Shown one piece after another: positions 17,261-26,495 of a DNA stretch of 64,000 bases. The notes beneath the pieces were generated by a model. It was given only the letters and a program-made list of their open reading frames with translations, was not told where the DNA came from and did no database searches. The stretch is taken from the NCBI RefSeq assembly GCF_900142215.1, contig NZ_FRAC01000010.1:124001-188000 (forward strand). Direction: 5' to 3'. Both the position numbers and the translations under genes were made by a program. Position 1 is the stretch's first letter; each line of letters starts with the position of its first letter. Source of the stretch: Anaerocolumna jejuensis DSM 15929 (lineage in GTDB: Bacteria; Bacillota; Clostridia; Lachnospirales; Lachnospiraceae).

Positions 17261-18112
17261 TCAGAAGTTCGTAAGATCCGGATCGGCCACACCGCCGCAG
17301 CACTCGGTCAGCCCGGCGATTACGGCTGCATCCTCTTCGGTGAGGGTAAAATCAAAGATCTCTGTGTTCTCCTTGATACGGGAAGGAGTAACGGACTTGG
17401 GAAGGGGAAGGTAACCCATCTGAAGGCTCCAGCGTATGCCCACCTGTGCAATGGTTTTGCCGTATTTTGCTGCCAGCTCCTGCATTTTCTCAACGGTAAA
17501 GAGCTTTCCGGTACCAAGGGGGCTGTAGGCTTCCAGCAAGATGTCATGCTCTAGGCAGTAAGCCGATACCTCCTCCTGGGTCAGACCGGGGCATAAGCGG
17601 ATCTGATTTATGGCTGGCTTTATTTTGGCAGTTTCCAATAAGGCATCAATATGATGGGGCAGGAAATTGCTGATACCTAAGGCACTTACCTTTCCCTGCT
17701 CATAGAACTCCTCCATAGCCTTCCAGCTTCCTGCATTTGCGTCTTGCCAGGAGTTCCTGTATTTAATTGGGTTAGGCCAATGTATCAGATATAAATCCAG
17801 ATAGTCTGTTCCAAGATTAGCAAGAGTCTGTAAAAAGGCTTCTTTGGTATCCTCGTATCCGTGCTGGGTGTTGCCAAGCTTGCTGGTAATAAAGATATCT
17901 TCCCTTTTTATGCCGGATTCCTTTACGGCACGGCCTACACTGGCTTCATTTCCATACATGGCTGCCGTATCAATATGCCTGTAGCCACATTCCAAGGCGG
18001 CTTTTACGGATTCATAGGCAACCTCACCTTCCGGTGTCTGCCAGGTTCCAAAGCCGATGCAGGGGATTTTTACTCCATTATTCAGTACATAAGTATCTGT
18101 GAGATTCTTCAT
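17261..18112 (-). CDS. Aldo/keto reductase
   Basis: A 283-residue NAD(P)H-dependent aldo/keto reductase of the 2,5-diketogluconate-reductase type. The catalytic tetrad D48, Y53, K78 and H111 is complete (HIDTAAMYGNE, ITSKLG, YLIHWPNP). The C-terminal cofactor region with PLPKSVTPSRIKEN is present. It reduces aldehydes and ketones in the cytoplasm; the natural substrate is unknown. ATG 18112 follows AAGGAGCAAACAGA. The upstream promoter has a 19-base spacer with a GAGTTAACTC dyad, which suggests control by a MerR-family aldehyde or electrophile sensor. It ends at its own terminator, so it is monocistronic. Confidence 0.92.
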   Translation of the reverse strand: MKNLTDTYVLNNGVKIPCIGFGTWQTPEGEVAYESVKAALECGYRHIDTAAMYGNEASVGRAVKESGIKREDIFITSKLGNTQHGYEDTKEAFLQTLANLGTDYLDLYLIHWPNPIKYRNSWQDANAGSWKAMEEFYEQGKVSALGISNFLPHHIDALLETAKIKPAINQIRLCPGLTQEEVSAYCLEHDILLEAYSPLGTGKLFTVEKMQELAAKYGKTIAQVGIRWSLQMGYLPLPKSVTPSRIKENTEIFDFTLTEEDAAVIAGLTECCGGVADPDLTNF

Positions 18113-18202
18113 TCTGTTTGCTCCTTTCGTTACAGCGTTAATAATAGTTTATAATGGTTATGCATTTTTATTATGCAGAGGTTTTAAATGGCTTGCAGGT
18201 TT

Positions 18203-18233
18203 ATTATAAGATATAGAGTTAACTCGATGTCAA
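18203..18233 (-). promoter_or_regulatory. MerR-type promoter with a dyad in a 19-base spacer
   Basis: On the minus strand TTGACA (18228-18233) and TATAAT (18203-18208) are separated by 19 bases. The spacer contains the perfect palindrome GAGTTAACTC (18216-18225). Overlong spacers with a central dyad are the hallmark of MerR-family activation. The GAGTTAACTC core resembles AdhR/NmlR-type sites. No MerR gene is in the window. Confidence 0.7.
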
Positions 18234-18329
18234 GGGTTTGGGCATGGATTTTGAATTTTGTATGGATTTTAACGGTACGGATTTTAAAAGGAAAAGTTGA
18301 TTTGGGTGTCAGAAGGTCTAGTTATTGAA

Positions 18330-18404
18330 TGTATATTTGGGGTATAAAAAAGCACTCAGCTCCGTGAAAGTCACGACCTTACATTTTTATACCCCAAATA
18401 TACA
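18330..18404. repeat. Perfect 21-base inverted repeat
   Basis: TGTATATTTGGGG at 18330 onward and CCCCAAATATACA ending at 18404 are the ends of 21-base arms that are exact complements (18330-18350 and 18384-18404), enclosing 33 bases. It lies in the gap between the subtilase and the aldo/keto reductase. Function unknown; it could terminate readthrough in either direction. Confidence 0.8.
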
Positions 18405-18455
18405 TAAATAAAGGCTGAGATTAGCTTATGATACATGAATCGATGAATAAAATTA

Positions 18456-18570
18456 GAAGGTGCCTTAAAAGTCATTTTGCCCAGCTATGAGATACAGGAT
18501 ATGAAATTAAGAATTTCAGATTTCAATATCCGGTATGTTCATAGAATCAGGAGACTTTTATGACACCTTC
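18456..18570. repeat. Long imperfect hairpin downstream of the subtilase gene
   Basis: The arms GAAGGTGCCTTAAAAGTC (18456-18473) and GACTTTTATGACACCTTC (18553-18570) match in 16 of 18 positions. Inner pairings (CTATGA/TCATAG, GGATAT/ATATCC) extend the fold. It begins about 60 bases past the subtilase stop and may act as its terminator. It does not share the core of the five-copy palindrome family. Confidence 0.6.
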
Positions 18571-18629
18571 CCTTTCATAGATTACGATTACTGTTTTTTG
18601 ATTACAGCTTTATTTATTTAAAGGCTAAT

Positions 18630-21600
18630 TTATCTAATGGTCAATTTATACCTTCTGCTATAGTTATCTGCTTTGGCAGTAATATAGACTATGCCGGGCT
18701 TTTGGGCTTTTAGCTTTCCGCTTTTTTCATCGATTACAGCAATACTGGTGTCTGACAGGGAATAGGTCACTGCCTCTTGTATGCCATAGGCTTTTGCTTT
18801 AAAAGTAAAGGATTTTCCTGCTTTTAAGACAGAAGTCTTCTTTGTAAAGCTGATATAAGGTTTCTTCACGGTAAGCTTGATACCGTAGGTCGAGGAATTA
18901 TTGTTAACGGTAACTTTTACCTTAATGGCTGCTGTGCCGGGTGCTATGGCATTTACATTTCCCAGGGAGGTAACGGATGCTACTGCTGTGTCGGAGGAAC
19001 TGTAGGAGATGCGAACGGTATCCTTATCGGTTACTTTGCCGGGCAGCTTCACGCTTATGGCAGCCGTTTCTTTGGGATACAGCTTATTATGGCTTATTGT
19101 TACCCTGGCAGCTTTGGAGTAGTCAGGGGCAGGTGTCACAGTCGGCGTTGGTGTAACTGTGGCAGTTGGTGCAGCTGTAGCAGTTGGTGTTGGTGCGGCC
19201 GTGGCAGTTGGTCCGGGCGGGGTTGTCACGACAGGAGTCGGTGCAGCAGTTCCGCTTGGAGAAGGAGAAGCGGATACCGACGGAGTGGGTGAGCTCGTAA
19301 CGCTTGGTGACGGAGAAGCAGTCACAGAGGGAGTGGGTGTGCCGGTTCCACCTGGAGTCGGAGAAACAGTCACTGACGGAGCAGGCGTATCCGTAATGCT
19401 TGGGGTAGGAGTTACCACGTGAGCGCCAAGGTCATAGCTCCTGCTGTTCATGGCATAATCATACAGGGTAACCGTAAGGTCGGATAAAGGAACTCCGGTT
19501 AGAGAAAGCGCTTTTTTGTCAAGACGGATATCGGATTCTTTTCCCTTGGTATCTTCATCTACTAAAAATACTCCGAGAGGGTTTTCCTCATTGGCTTTAT
19601 TGTATAAGATAGCAGCTGCTACATACTGGTTATCCTTTACGGACAGGAGAAGGGAATCCTCCGTGGACCTGGCGGCAGTCAGGGCTGGCTTTTCAGTGTC
19701 AATGGTAATAGGAAATACCAGCTGGCTTCCGGCGTTATTCTGTTCATGGGCGGAGTAGTCCAATTCTCCGTTTACTGTTAAGGTAACAACAGAGTTATTA
19801 GGCAGGGGAGCTCCCTTAGCATCCAGGCCTTTATAAAGCAATGTCAGATAGGTAGGAACAATTGCCTTTTCACTGGATATGTACTGGGTTTTGGTGAGGT
19901 AATTCAGCTGGTCTGACATAAGGGTATTTCCCTTTTCATCGGTCAGCTGGTAATGCAAGGTCCTGGCATTGCGAAGAAGGCTCAAAGCGGTGGTGTCAAG
20001 ACTGTCAAAATATCCGTCTCCGTTTGGTGAGATGGCTATCTTATCGGTATCAGCACAGGGGGCATACATCTGATATAAAGCTTCGTACAGATAGGGAGTA
20101 TATTTGCCGATTAAAGAATAGGCGTTACTGTCAAAGGGATTCACACCCAGATAAGCATAGCCCTCCGGGGTCTGGGAATAGAGAGCATGGATGTCCTGCT
20201 GGTAGCCCTTAAGGTCGGCTGCAGAGCCGGAATCAAAAAGCGGTGCCTTTGTCCAGTCACCATAAAAGCCCATAAAGGGAATGGATAAATCCACACCATC
20301 GGATACCAGGGTAAGATATCCGTCGATAAAGGCACCATTTTCAAAGGCTGCATCCAGGTGCTGTTTGATTTCATCCTTCAGCGTGATGGTAACATCAACG
20401 GTCAAATCAGCTTCTGAATCTAATTTGATAGCACTGCCGGATACGACAGAGGTGCCGTTGACCGTAAAGGAAACATCTGCATAGTCACTGATATCGGCAG
20501 CAGTTTCATCAATTACTTTCAGTCCGTTCGCCTCTTCCATTGCTTCTGACAATACGGCAGCTTTCGGAACATAGGAGATTGCGGAACCGGTGATGCTTCT
20601 GATATGGAAGGATTTTGTATAAACTCCCGCTTTTGAAGCGTCATCACCTAAGTTCAGCTTGGGCCTTCCGTTTGCTCCGTCTTCTTTCTCTGTGTACAAA
20701 TAAGCACCGGCATTTACGGCATTATAAACATTTACAATACCACTGCCCTGCTTTCTGGGAGAAAAGGGAACGTTCTGGCTGGTGCGGGAAGGGACTGCCG
20801 TACTCATAAGCAAATCGGTAGCGATAACCGCCTTTTCAGGGGAGGTCAGGAAATGTTCTGTTTTCTCATTCAGATACTGTTTCATGAGGGCATAGGCGCC
20901 TGCTATATGGGGAGAAGCCATGGAAGTACCGCTCATAGAGCCATATTTACCGCCCGGAAGGGTGGAATAGATATTCTCACCGGGAGCTGCAATTTCCGGC
21001 TTCAGCTTTAAGTCAGGGGTAATGCCCCAGGAGGAAAAATCAGAAGGGGTATTGCCATGGCTGTCAGGGAATACTCCCGTATCTCCTGATATCTTAATTA
21101 TTTTTTTTGCCGCACTGCGAAGAAAATTACCGTCCTCCTGTGTAATGGCGACAGCAGGTATATCATAGTCGGTGATTGCCATATTGAGGGAGCCGGTTGT
21201 ATTGTTGCTGATGATAATAGCAATGGCCCCGTGGTTCCTGGCATAAATAAGCTTATCATTAAAGGAAAGACCGCCGCGGCTTACCAGAGCTATTTTTCCG
21301 GCTACATCGATTCCTGCATAATCCTCATTCTTTCCGGTACCGGGTACGGTTACATATCCGATGGCTCCGCCGGAAACCGCTGACAGGGAGGAGAATAGGG
21401 GCTGGTCGCCTTCCGCTGATTCGCCATAGGTTATTTTGGTCCCTTCCGTTTCAAAGTAAAAGGCATGGTAGCTGGTATTGACTACGCTGGCAACGGAAAG
21501 GGGTGTGATATAGGTGGAAGGAGAGCCGACCACAGAGGTATCGGGATTGGAGGACAGGGCAAGGCCATTTGGCGTTAAGTCCTTTAAACCATTCCCATAG

Positions 21601-22832
21601 GTGCTGCTGTAGCTGTTGCCTGCCGATACTGCCATAGTAATTCCGGCATTTTCTACACGGGCATATACATCTGAAATAGAGGCGTCCCCCTCATCGGTAA
21701 AACCGCTGGAAGAGCCAAGGCTCATATTGATAACATCTGCGCCCAGTACAACAGCGTCTTCAATAGCAGCCAGAATATTTTCGGTAGAAGCACCGGTATT
21801 ACCGATAGTGTCACTGAAAACCTTCATTATCATTAACTGGGCTTCGGGAGCGACACCTGTGATATTATCAGAATCTCCTTCCGGCGCTGCCACAGTACCG
21901 GCCACATGGGTGCCGTGTTCATTTTTATTCTTTAATACAGATTCAGGGCTTGGTATGACATTTTCGTCCTTGTCCGCATAATCATAGGCATAGGGTACTT
22001 TGGTGTTGACAAAGGTCTTGGAAGCATCTGTAATACCGGACTCCAGACTGGAGGTAGTAAGCCTTGCCTGAAGGGAGGAGGCATTGGAATATTTGGGGCT
22101 TGCCGGCATAGTCTGAAAGCCCGGATGTGTAACATCAAGCCCGGTATCAATTATAGCAACTGCCGTGCTCTGGCCCTTGTAATCCAGGTCCCAGAGGGTG
22201 CTGGCTCCTATGGTATTGGTACTGGAGTCCATAACGGGATCTATCTTATTATAGACCGGGGCCTCATAGGCGGTTTTCACACCTTTTATTTTCCGGATGG
22301 ATGCAATAGCACCATAATTAATCCTGATGGCAAAGCCGTTCATTACATTGGTATAATGGTACAGAACCTCTGGTGCGGCATTTAACACCGGAGAGGTACC
22401 AAATGTTTTTTTATTGGAGATTTGGCTGATAATTCTATCCTGCTGCTTTTTCAGCTCGGAAGTAATCATGTCCGCCTGGGCCGATTTACTGAATTCATCG
22501 AAGCTGCTATAGGTATTGGAACGCATTAGGGTATTGCTGTCAATAAACTGTTCCAAAAGAGGAGCTCCCTCTAATTCTACAATTACAGTTACAAGCTTAT
22601 TTCTGGCTGAAGTGCTGCCGGTACCGCTGTCATACCCCTTAAGGCCGCCCGGTATCGTGCAGGGTTTTTTACTGCCTCTGTCTGTGCTGTCCGCTGTGAG
22701 ACTGCCTCCGTTTATGGAAATACCAGAAGCAATATCCGCTTTTGCAGCAGCCGGATAAGCAAAAGGATTAACCAGGGTGGAGGTTACTGCCAGCACAAGA
22801 GCTGTAGCTACCGCTGTGACTTTTTTTCTCAT
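18630..22832 (-). CDS. Secreted cell-envelope subtilisin-like (S8) protease
   Basis: A 1400-residue secreted protease. A signal peptide (about 1-31, MRKKVTAVATALVLAV) is followed by a propeptide-like region. The S8 catalytic domain has D229 (AIIDTGLDV), H306 (NEHGTHVAG) and S637 (GTSMASPHIAG). The long H-S interval (331 residues) holds a protease-associated insert, as in lactocepin and C5a peptidase. An Fn3-like domain follows (about 790-910), then a Thr-Pro/Ser-Pro linker (about 1138-1235), and a C-terminal Big2-like domain with KPYISFTKKTSVLKAG. No LPXTG motif is seen, so retention may rely on the last domain. It digests external proteins. ATG 22832 follows GAGGGATGTAA. Confidence 0.92.
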   Translation of the reverse strand: MRKKVTAVATALVLAVTSTLVNPFAYPAAAKADIASGISINGGSLTADSTDRGSKKPCTIPGGLKGYDSGTGSTSARNKLVTVIVELEGAPLLEQFIDSNTLMRSNTYSSFDEFSKSAQADMITSELKKQQDRIISQISNKKTFGTSPVLNAAPEVLYHYTNVMNGFAIRINYGAIASIRKIKGVKTAYEAPVYNKIDPVMDSSTNTIGASTLWDLDYKGQSTAVAIIDTGLDVTHPGFQTMPASPKYSNASSLQARLTTSSLESGITDASKTFVNTKVPYAYDYADKDENVIPSPESVLKNKNEHGTHVAGTVAAPEGDSDNITGVAPEAQLMIMKVFSDTIGNTGASTENILAAIEDAVVLGADVINMSLGSSSGFTDEGDASISDVYARVENAGITMAVSAGNSYSSTYGNGLKDLTPNGLALSSNPDTSVVGSPSTYITPLSVASVVNTSYHAFYFETEGTKITYGESAEGDQPLFSSLSAVSGGAIGYVTVPGTGKNEDYAGIDVAGKIALVSRGGLSFNDKLIYARNHGAIAIIISNNTTGSLNMAITDYDIPAVAITQEDGNFLRSAAKKIIKISGDTGVFPDSHGNTPSDFSSWGITPDLKLKPEIAAPGENIYSTLPGGKYGSMSGTSMASPHIAGAYALMKQYLNEKTEHFLTSPEKAVIATDLLMSTAVPSRTSQNVPFSPRKQGSGIVNVYNAVNAGAYLYTEKEDGANGRPKLNLGDDASKAGVYTKSFHIRSITGSAISYVPKAAVLSEAMEEANGLKVIDETAADISDYADVSFTVNGTSVVSGSAIKLDSEADLTVDVTITLKDEIKQHLDAAFENGAFIDGYLTLVSDGVDLSIPFMGFYGDWTKAPLFDSGSAADLKGYQQDIHALYSQTPEGYAYLGVNPFDSNAYSLIGKYTPYLYEALYQMYAPCADTDKIAISPNGDGYFDSLDTTALSLLRNARTLHYQLTDEKGNTLMSDQLNYLTKTQYISSEKAIVPTYLTLLYKGLDAKGAPLPNNSVVTLTVNGELDYSAHEQNNAGSQLVFPITIDTEKPALTAARSTEDSLLLSVKDNQYVAAAILYNKANEENPLGVFLVDEDTKGKESDIRLDKKALSLTGVPLSDLTVTLYDYAMNSRSYDLGAHVVTPTPSITDTPAPSVTVSPTPGGTGTPTPSVTASPSPSVTSSPTPSVSASPSPSGTAAPTPVVTTPPGPTATAAPTPTATAAPTATVTPTPTVTPAPDYSKAARVTISHNKLYPKETAAISVKLPGKVTDKDTVRISYSSSDTAVASVTSLGNVNAIAPGTAAIKVKVTVNNNSSTYGIKLTVKKPYISFTKKTSVLKAGKSFTFKAKAYGIQEAVTYSLSDTSIAVIDEKSGKLKAQKPGIVYITAKADNYSRRYKLTIR

Positions 22833-23008
22833 TTACATCCCTCTTTCTTAAAATATTGATAGGTTTCATGATGTTAAACACAGCCAGTCTTATCATTTGA
22901 GAGAAGGATACTGATTTAAAAGAAGGAACAGTTTAAGCTTACGTGCATCATTTACCTGATTTATGTAGGAATACTCCCTCGTAGTTCCTGACTTTCTAAA
23001 TCTTTCCA

Positions 23009-23037
23009 ATTATAACATGTACAAAATTGAATTACAA
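23009..23037 (-). promoter_or_regulatory. Promoter of the subtilase gene
   Basis: On the minus strand TTGTAA (23032-23037) and TATAAT (23009-23014) are separated by 17 bases, about 180 bases upstream of the protease start. The long untranslated leader 22833-23008 shows no riboswitch that I recognise. Confidence 0.55.
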
Positions 23038-23131
23038 TAATTGGAAATCGTATTTAAACGACAGAGTATAACAGAAGAGTTGACTATTCCTGTTTTTTAG
23101 TCCTGATTCTTGTCCCATTGCCAGGAAACTA

Positions 23132-23160
23132 TTGACAGATTCGTTCTACTGGAGTAAAAT
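23132..23160 (+). promoter_or_regulatory. Promoter of the blaI-mecR1 operon
   Basis: TTGACA (23132-23137) and TAAAAT (23155-23160) are separated by 17 bases. The first operator-like dyad overlaps the spacer and -10 region, which fits autorepression by the BlaI-like product. Confidence 0.8.
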
Positions 23161-23180
23161 ATAATCATTCTACTGGAGTA
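23147..23180 (+). promoter_or_regulatory. Paired TACTGGAGTA operators for the BlaI-like repressor
   Basis: TACTGGAGTA occurs at 23147-23156 and again at 23171-23180, each within a longer direct repeat TTCTACTGGAGTAAAAT. TACT-NN-AGTA is a dyad. The two sites are 24 bases apart, over the -10 region and just downstream of it. This arrangement matches BlaI/MecI autoregulation, although the half-site differs from the classical TACA/TGTA. Confidence 0.7.
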
Positions 23181-23201
23181 AAATCAAAAAGGAGGTTTAC
23201 G

Positions 23202-23561
23202 ATGCAGATTAAATTATTTGATTCCGAACTAAAGATAATGGATGTTCTTTGGAAAAACGGAGATACCACAGCCAAGAAAATAGCAGAAATCCTGAAAGAG
23301 CAGGTCGGATGGAATAAGACCACTACCTATACCTTAATTAAGAGGTGTATCGACAAAGGAGCCATTGAGCGCATGGAACCGAATTTCCTGTGCCATCCCC
23401 TTGTAACCATTGAACAGGCCAGAGAACTTGAAACAACGGAACTTATCAATAAAATGTATGACGGTGCTGCCGACCTGCTTGTTGCTTCTATTATAGGGCG
23501 AAAAAATTTATCGTCGGAAGAAATAGAAAGGCTGAAACAGCTTGTCAACACCCTGGAATGA
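23202..23561 (+). CDS. BlaI/MecI-family transcriptional repressor
   Basis: A 119-residue repressor with an N-terminal winged helix (SELKIMDVLWKNGDTTAKKIAEIL) and a C-terminal dimerisation helix bundle. It has the usual length for BlaI/MecI. The recognition helix region KTTTYTLIKRCIDKGAI is conserved. Family members bind paired dyads as dimers and are cleaved when the partner membrane peptidase is activated. GGAGG precedes ATG 23202. Its stop codon overlaps the ribosome binding site of the downstream M56 peptidase gene, so the two are coupled. No beta-lactamase gene is nearby, so its target may be only this operon or a distant locus. Confidence 0.92.
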   Translation: MQIKLFDSELKIMDVLWKNGDTTAKKIAEILKEQVGWNKTTTYTLIKRCIDKGAIERMEPNFLCHPLVTIEQARELETTELINKMYDGAADLLVASIIGRKNLSSEEIERLKQLVNTLE

Positions 23562-23571
23562 GGAGGCGGCA

Positions 23572-25548
23572 ATGAGTTTGTTAAAAATGAGCTTTTCGGG
23601 TGCGGTCCTTATTCTGGTCATTGCAATAATCCGGGGACTGCTGCTGCATAAGCTGCCCAAAAGAACCTTTCTTATTTTGTGGGGAGTGGTCTTGTGCCGT
23701 CTGCTGCTTCCTTTTTCCATTCCGTCACAATTTAGCATCTATGGAGCCGCAGATATACTTAAAAGCCGGGCCTATGATACAAATTTACCACTAAACGGTA
23801 CACCTGTTACCTATAGTGGTACGGCAGCGGTAAATACAGTGTCAGCTTTATCGGAAAAGGGAGAGATAAGAATACCGTATTTTTTAATTCTATGGCTGGC
23901 TGGGTTATTAGCCTGCGCGTTATTCTTCCTTATAACCCATCTTCGGTGCAGGAGAGAGTATAAGACGGCACTTCCTGTTGACAATGAGTTCGTGAAGCAC
24001 TGGCAGCTGGAACATCAGATAAGGCGAAGCGTTCAGATTCGGCAGTCGGATAAGATAGCTGCCCCTCTTACCTATGGAATATTCCGGCCCATTGTGCTCC
24101 TGCCAAAGAAAACAGACTGGGCCGATGAAACTCAGCTTCGCTATATTCTGATTCATGAGTTTACCCATATACGGTACTTTGACACCCTTCTGAAGCTTTT
24201 GATGGCAGCAGCTTTATGTTTACATTGGTTCAATCCTTTTGTATGGCTTATGTATGTAATGGCAAACCGGGATATTGAGCTTTCCTGTGACGAAACGGTT
24301 GTGAAGACAGTGGGGGAAGCTATGAAATCAGTCTATGCCCTGATCCTGATTGGATTGGAGGAAAAGAAAAGCTGTCATACCCCATTTGTGAACAATTTCA
24401 GCAAAAATGCGATGGAAGAAAGGATTACCTCAATTATGAAAATGAAAAAAACTTCCCTTGGGGGAATACTGTTAGCTTGTGGTTTGGTCCTCGGCATAAC
24501 GGTTATTTTTACTACAGGCTCCCTGGCTAAAAATGCGGACACTACAAAGAATAGTGTGTTTATGGCTGGAACTTTGGACGGGAAAAATTATACTTACAGT
24601 GATAATGGCGGAGCTTCCTGGATGACAGAGGCGGAGTACAAAGAAAAAAATCCGGATGTTGCAGAGAAGCTTGAATTCTGGAAAATCGATGAATTTGAAA
24701 AGTGGATGGAGCAGGAAAAAGAGGTTTATCAGAAGTTAGTTAATGATGGCAGACAGAAGTTCTATGATTCTGAATCGAATCAGTGGCGCTCCTGGACGCA
24801 GCAGGATGTAGACGATTTGTATGCCATATGGCAAAAGCAGCTTGAGCGTATGAAACAGGGGTATCAATACACAAAGGAAATTGAATTGCCCAATGGGGCT
24901 GTAATGGCCGGTTCCTTTGAGCCGGAAACCGGTACGGCAGTTTCTTCGACCAGCTCGGATTCTTTATCAAATCAAACCGATCAGGAATTATTGGCACAAT
25001 ACCGCTCCTATGGAATTTCCTTCGATAAGAAGGGCAAAATGTATTATAAAAAGGAACTTGTCAGATATTTTTGGGATGGTACTGATTTAGGTGATAGTAC
25101 GGCAGCTGTCCGCTACGAATATCTGAATAAAGAGGGTACGGTGGATGTCCATACCACACGCATGAGTACTGATAATGGTGACGGAAGCATAGATCCTTTC
25201 GGTAAACTGACAGGAATTGAAAAATACAGCCAGGATGAATTTAATAAAAGAAATCTGGCTGATTTGGAAAGAACTTCAGAAGCAGTAACCAGTACTTCAG
25301 GAAACTCATCAGGCGGAGAAACATTCGCGCAGAAGTTTGCCAGGTATAAAGAGTATGGAATTGAGTACAGGGAATTGGATGGCAGCAGTAGTGGCAATGT
25401 TTACTATAAGGGCCAGCTGGTAAAAACCTTTGTGGATAAAGAACAGGATGGCGGAGTTTTCACCTTTCAATCCGCAGGCGGCGGAGAAATGGTCGTACAC
25501 ACGGTCTATGATAAAAATGGGAAACTTATTGGAGTAGAAAAGCAATAA
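23572..25548 (+). CDS. M56 (BlaR1/MecR1-type) membrane peptidase with an unusual C-terminal sensor
   Basis: A 658-residue protein. The N-terminal half has about four membrane helices and the M56 zinc site HEFTH (H195-H199) in LIHEFTHIRYFDT. The helix near residues 295-315 leads to an external region of about 340 residues that lacks the penicillin-binding SxxK-type sensor of classical BlaR1. Instead that region is rich in Asp, Lys and Tyr, with two related blocks beginning LLAQYRSYGISFDKKGKMYYKKELV and KFARYKEYGIEYRELDGS. The start was set at ATG 23572 because GAGGAGG lies just upstream; a frame from 23542 would be longer but lacks a site. The ligand is unknown. Confidence 0.88.
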   Translation: MSLLKMSFSGAVLILVIAIIRGLLLHKLPKRTFLILWGVVLCRLLLPFSIPSQFSIYGAADILKSRAYDTNLPLNGTPVTYSGTAAVNTVSALSEKGEIRIPYFLILWLAGLLACALFFLITHLRCRREYKTALPVDNEFVKHWQLEHQIRRSVQIRQSDKIAAPLTYGIFRPIVLLPKKTDWADETQLRYILIHEFTHIRYFDTLLKLLMAAALCLHWFNPFVWLMYVMANRDIELSCDETVVKTVGEAMKSVYALILIGLEEKKSCHTPFVNNFSKNAMEERITSIMKMKKTSLGGILLACGLVLGITVIFTTGSLAKNADTTKNSVFMAGTLDGKNYTYSDNGGASWMTEAEYKEKNPDVAEKLEFWKIDEFEKWMEQEKEVYQKLVNDGRQKFYDSESNQWRSWTQQDVDDLYAIWQKQLERMKQGYQYTKEIELPNGAVMAGSFEPETGTAVSSTSSDSLSNQTDQELLAQYRSYGISFDKKGKMYYKKELVRYFWDGTDLGDSTAAVRYEYLNKEGTVDVHTTRMSTDNGDGSIDPFGKLTGIEKYSQDEFNKRNLADLERTSEAVTSTSGNSSGGETFAQKFARYKEYGIEYRELDGSSSGNVYYKGQLVKTFVDKEQDGGVFTFQSAGGGEMVVHTVYDKNGKLIGVEKQ

Positions 25549-25654
25549 GGGAATGCAGTCTCTAAGGCAATCAAGGACCTGTCATTACTGGAAGGCAGAT
25601 AATGACGCGAATGGATAGCGAGGCAAACACATAAAACCATATTATTAATACCCA

Positions 25655-25856
25655 GAAGACTAGACGATTAGTTTGGAGTTTGCATTGAGAGGTTCTTTAT
25701 GACACTTAAGCTGCAAGAAACACAGCTAGGAAAAACAGCGCCATTGTTTGAGCGAAAGCGAGTTTGGCGCTGTTTTGACTGTCAGCTGTGTTTTTTGCAG
25801 CTTTAGTGGAATAAAGGTTCTCGAACAGCAAACTCCAAACTAATCGTCTAGTCTTC
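25655..25856 (+). repeat. Long palindromic element, copy B
   Basis: The outer arms 25655-25683 and 25828-25856 are complementary at all 29 positions (GAAGACTAG...CTAGTCTTC). Inside are ATGACACTTAAG, an inner stem around CAGCGCCA/TGGCGCTG, the loop TTTGAGCGAAAGCGAGTTTGG and TTTAGTGGAAT. The left flank has GGCAAACACAT at 25622-25632, also seen outside copy A. It lies between the convergent M56 peptidase and ECF S-component genes; the rest of that 408-base gap shows only a weak hairpin at 25581-25606. Confidence 0.9.
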
Positions 25857-25955
25857 GTCCCCTTTTCATTAACTAAATGTTTACTATGAAACTGAATAGC
25901 TGCTGAGATTGTAAGATTACTGTGATTGTGATATGATATTAATTTGAAAATAGTA

Positions 25956-26495
25956 TTAATATCGTGGATTAAGCCGTTCTTTTATCGTCGGAACCTTATC
26001 CATTACGGGCAGCAGCAGGGTAGCGCCGATTATTCCAAAAGCAGTCTGAACCAGATTAAAAGGAATATCCACTAAGGCTGCCAGAGGGCCCATACCCAGA
26101 ATGAAGGCTGAGAAGATATAATAGCCCGATACTACAATGGCTCCTCCCCCAAGTCCGCCAAGAATAGAACCAAGTATTCTTTCGCCTTTACGGAAGGAAT
26201 GCTTCATAATCAAATGATAGATACTGCCGCCGGCAAAGGCTGCCAATGCTTTAATAATAAGGGTTGCCGGTGCAAAACCCATGTAGCCGGAAAAGACATC
26301 CGCAAGCATGGAACCGATTCCGGCAGCAAGGCTTCCGTAAACCGGACCCAGAAGGATACCGCTGAGAAGAACCATGCCGTCTCCAAAGTGGATATAGCCC
26401 AAAGCAGGTGTCGGAATATGAATTATCATAGTAGCAATGCAGGTCAGTGCCGCCATTAGTGCCGAGATTATCAGGGTAAAAAGTTTTTTATTCAT
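25956..26495 (-). CDS. ECF transporter S component
   Basis: A 179-residue integral membrane protein with about six hydrophobic segments. It has the pattern of substrate-binding S components of energy-coupling-factor importers, including IPTPALGYIHFGDGMVLLSG near the N-terminus and FSGYMGFAPATLIIKALAAF. It would pair with shared EcfA/A'/T subunits encoded elsewhere to import a vitamin or related small molecule. The substrate cannot be told from sequence; no vitamin riboswitch is seen upstream. ATG 26495 follows AGGAGGCTGGC. It is divergent from larB, which could hint at shared regulation, but that is speculative. Confidence 0.82.
   Translation of the reverse strand: MNKKLFTLIISALMAALTCIATMIIHIPTPALGYIHFGDGMVLLSGILLGPVYGSLAAGIGSMLADVFSGYMGFAPATLIIKALAAFAGGSIYHLIMKHSFRKGERILGSILGGLGGGAIVVSGYYIFSAFILGMGPLAALVDIPFNLVQTAFGIIGATLLLPVMDKVPTIKERLNPRY

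Noticed and set aside
19089..19422. Plus-strand frames opposite the subtilase linker
   Set aside because: They are shadows of the Thr-Pro repeat on the opposite strand.
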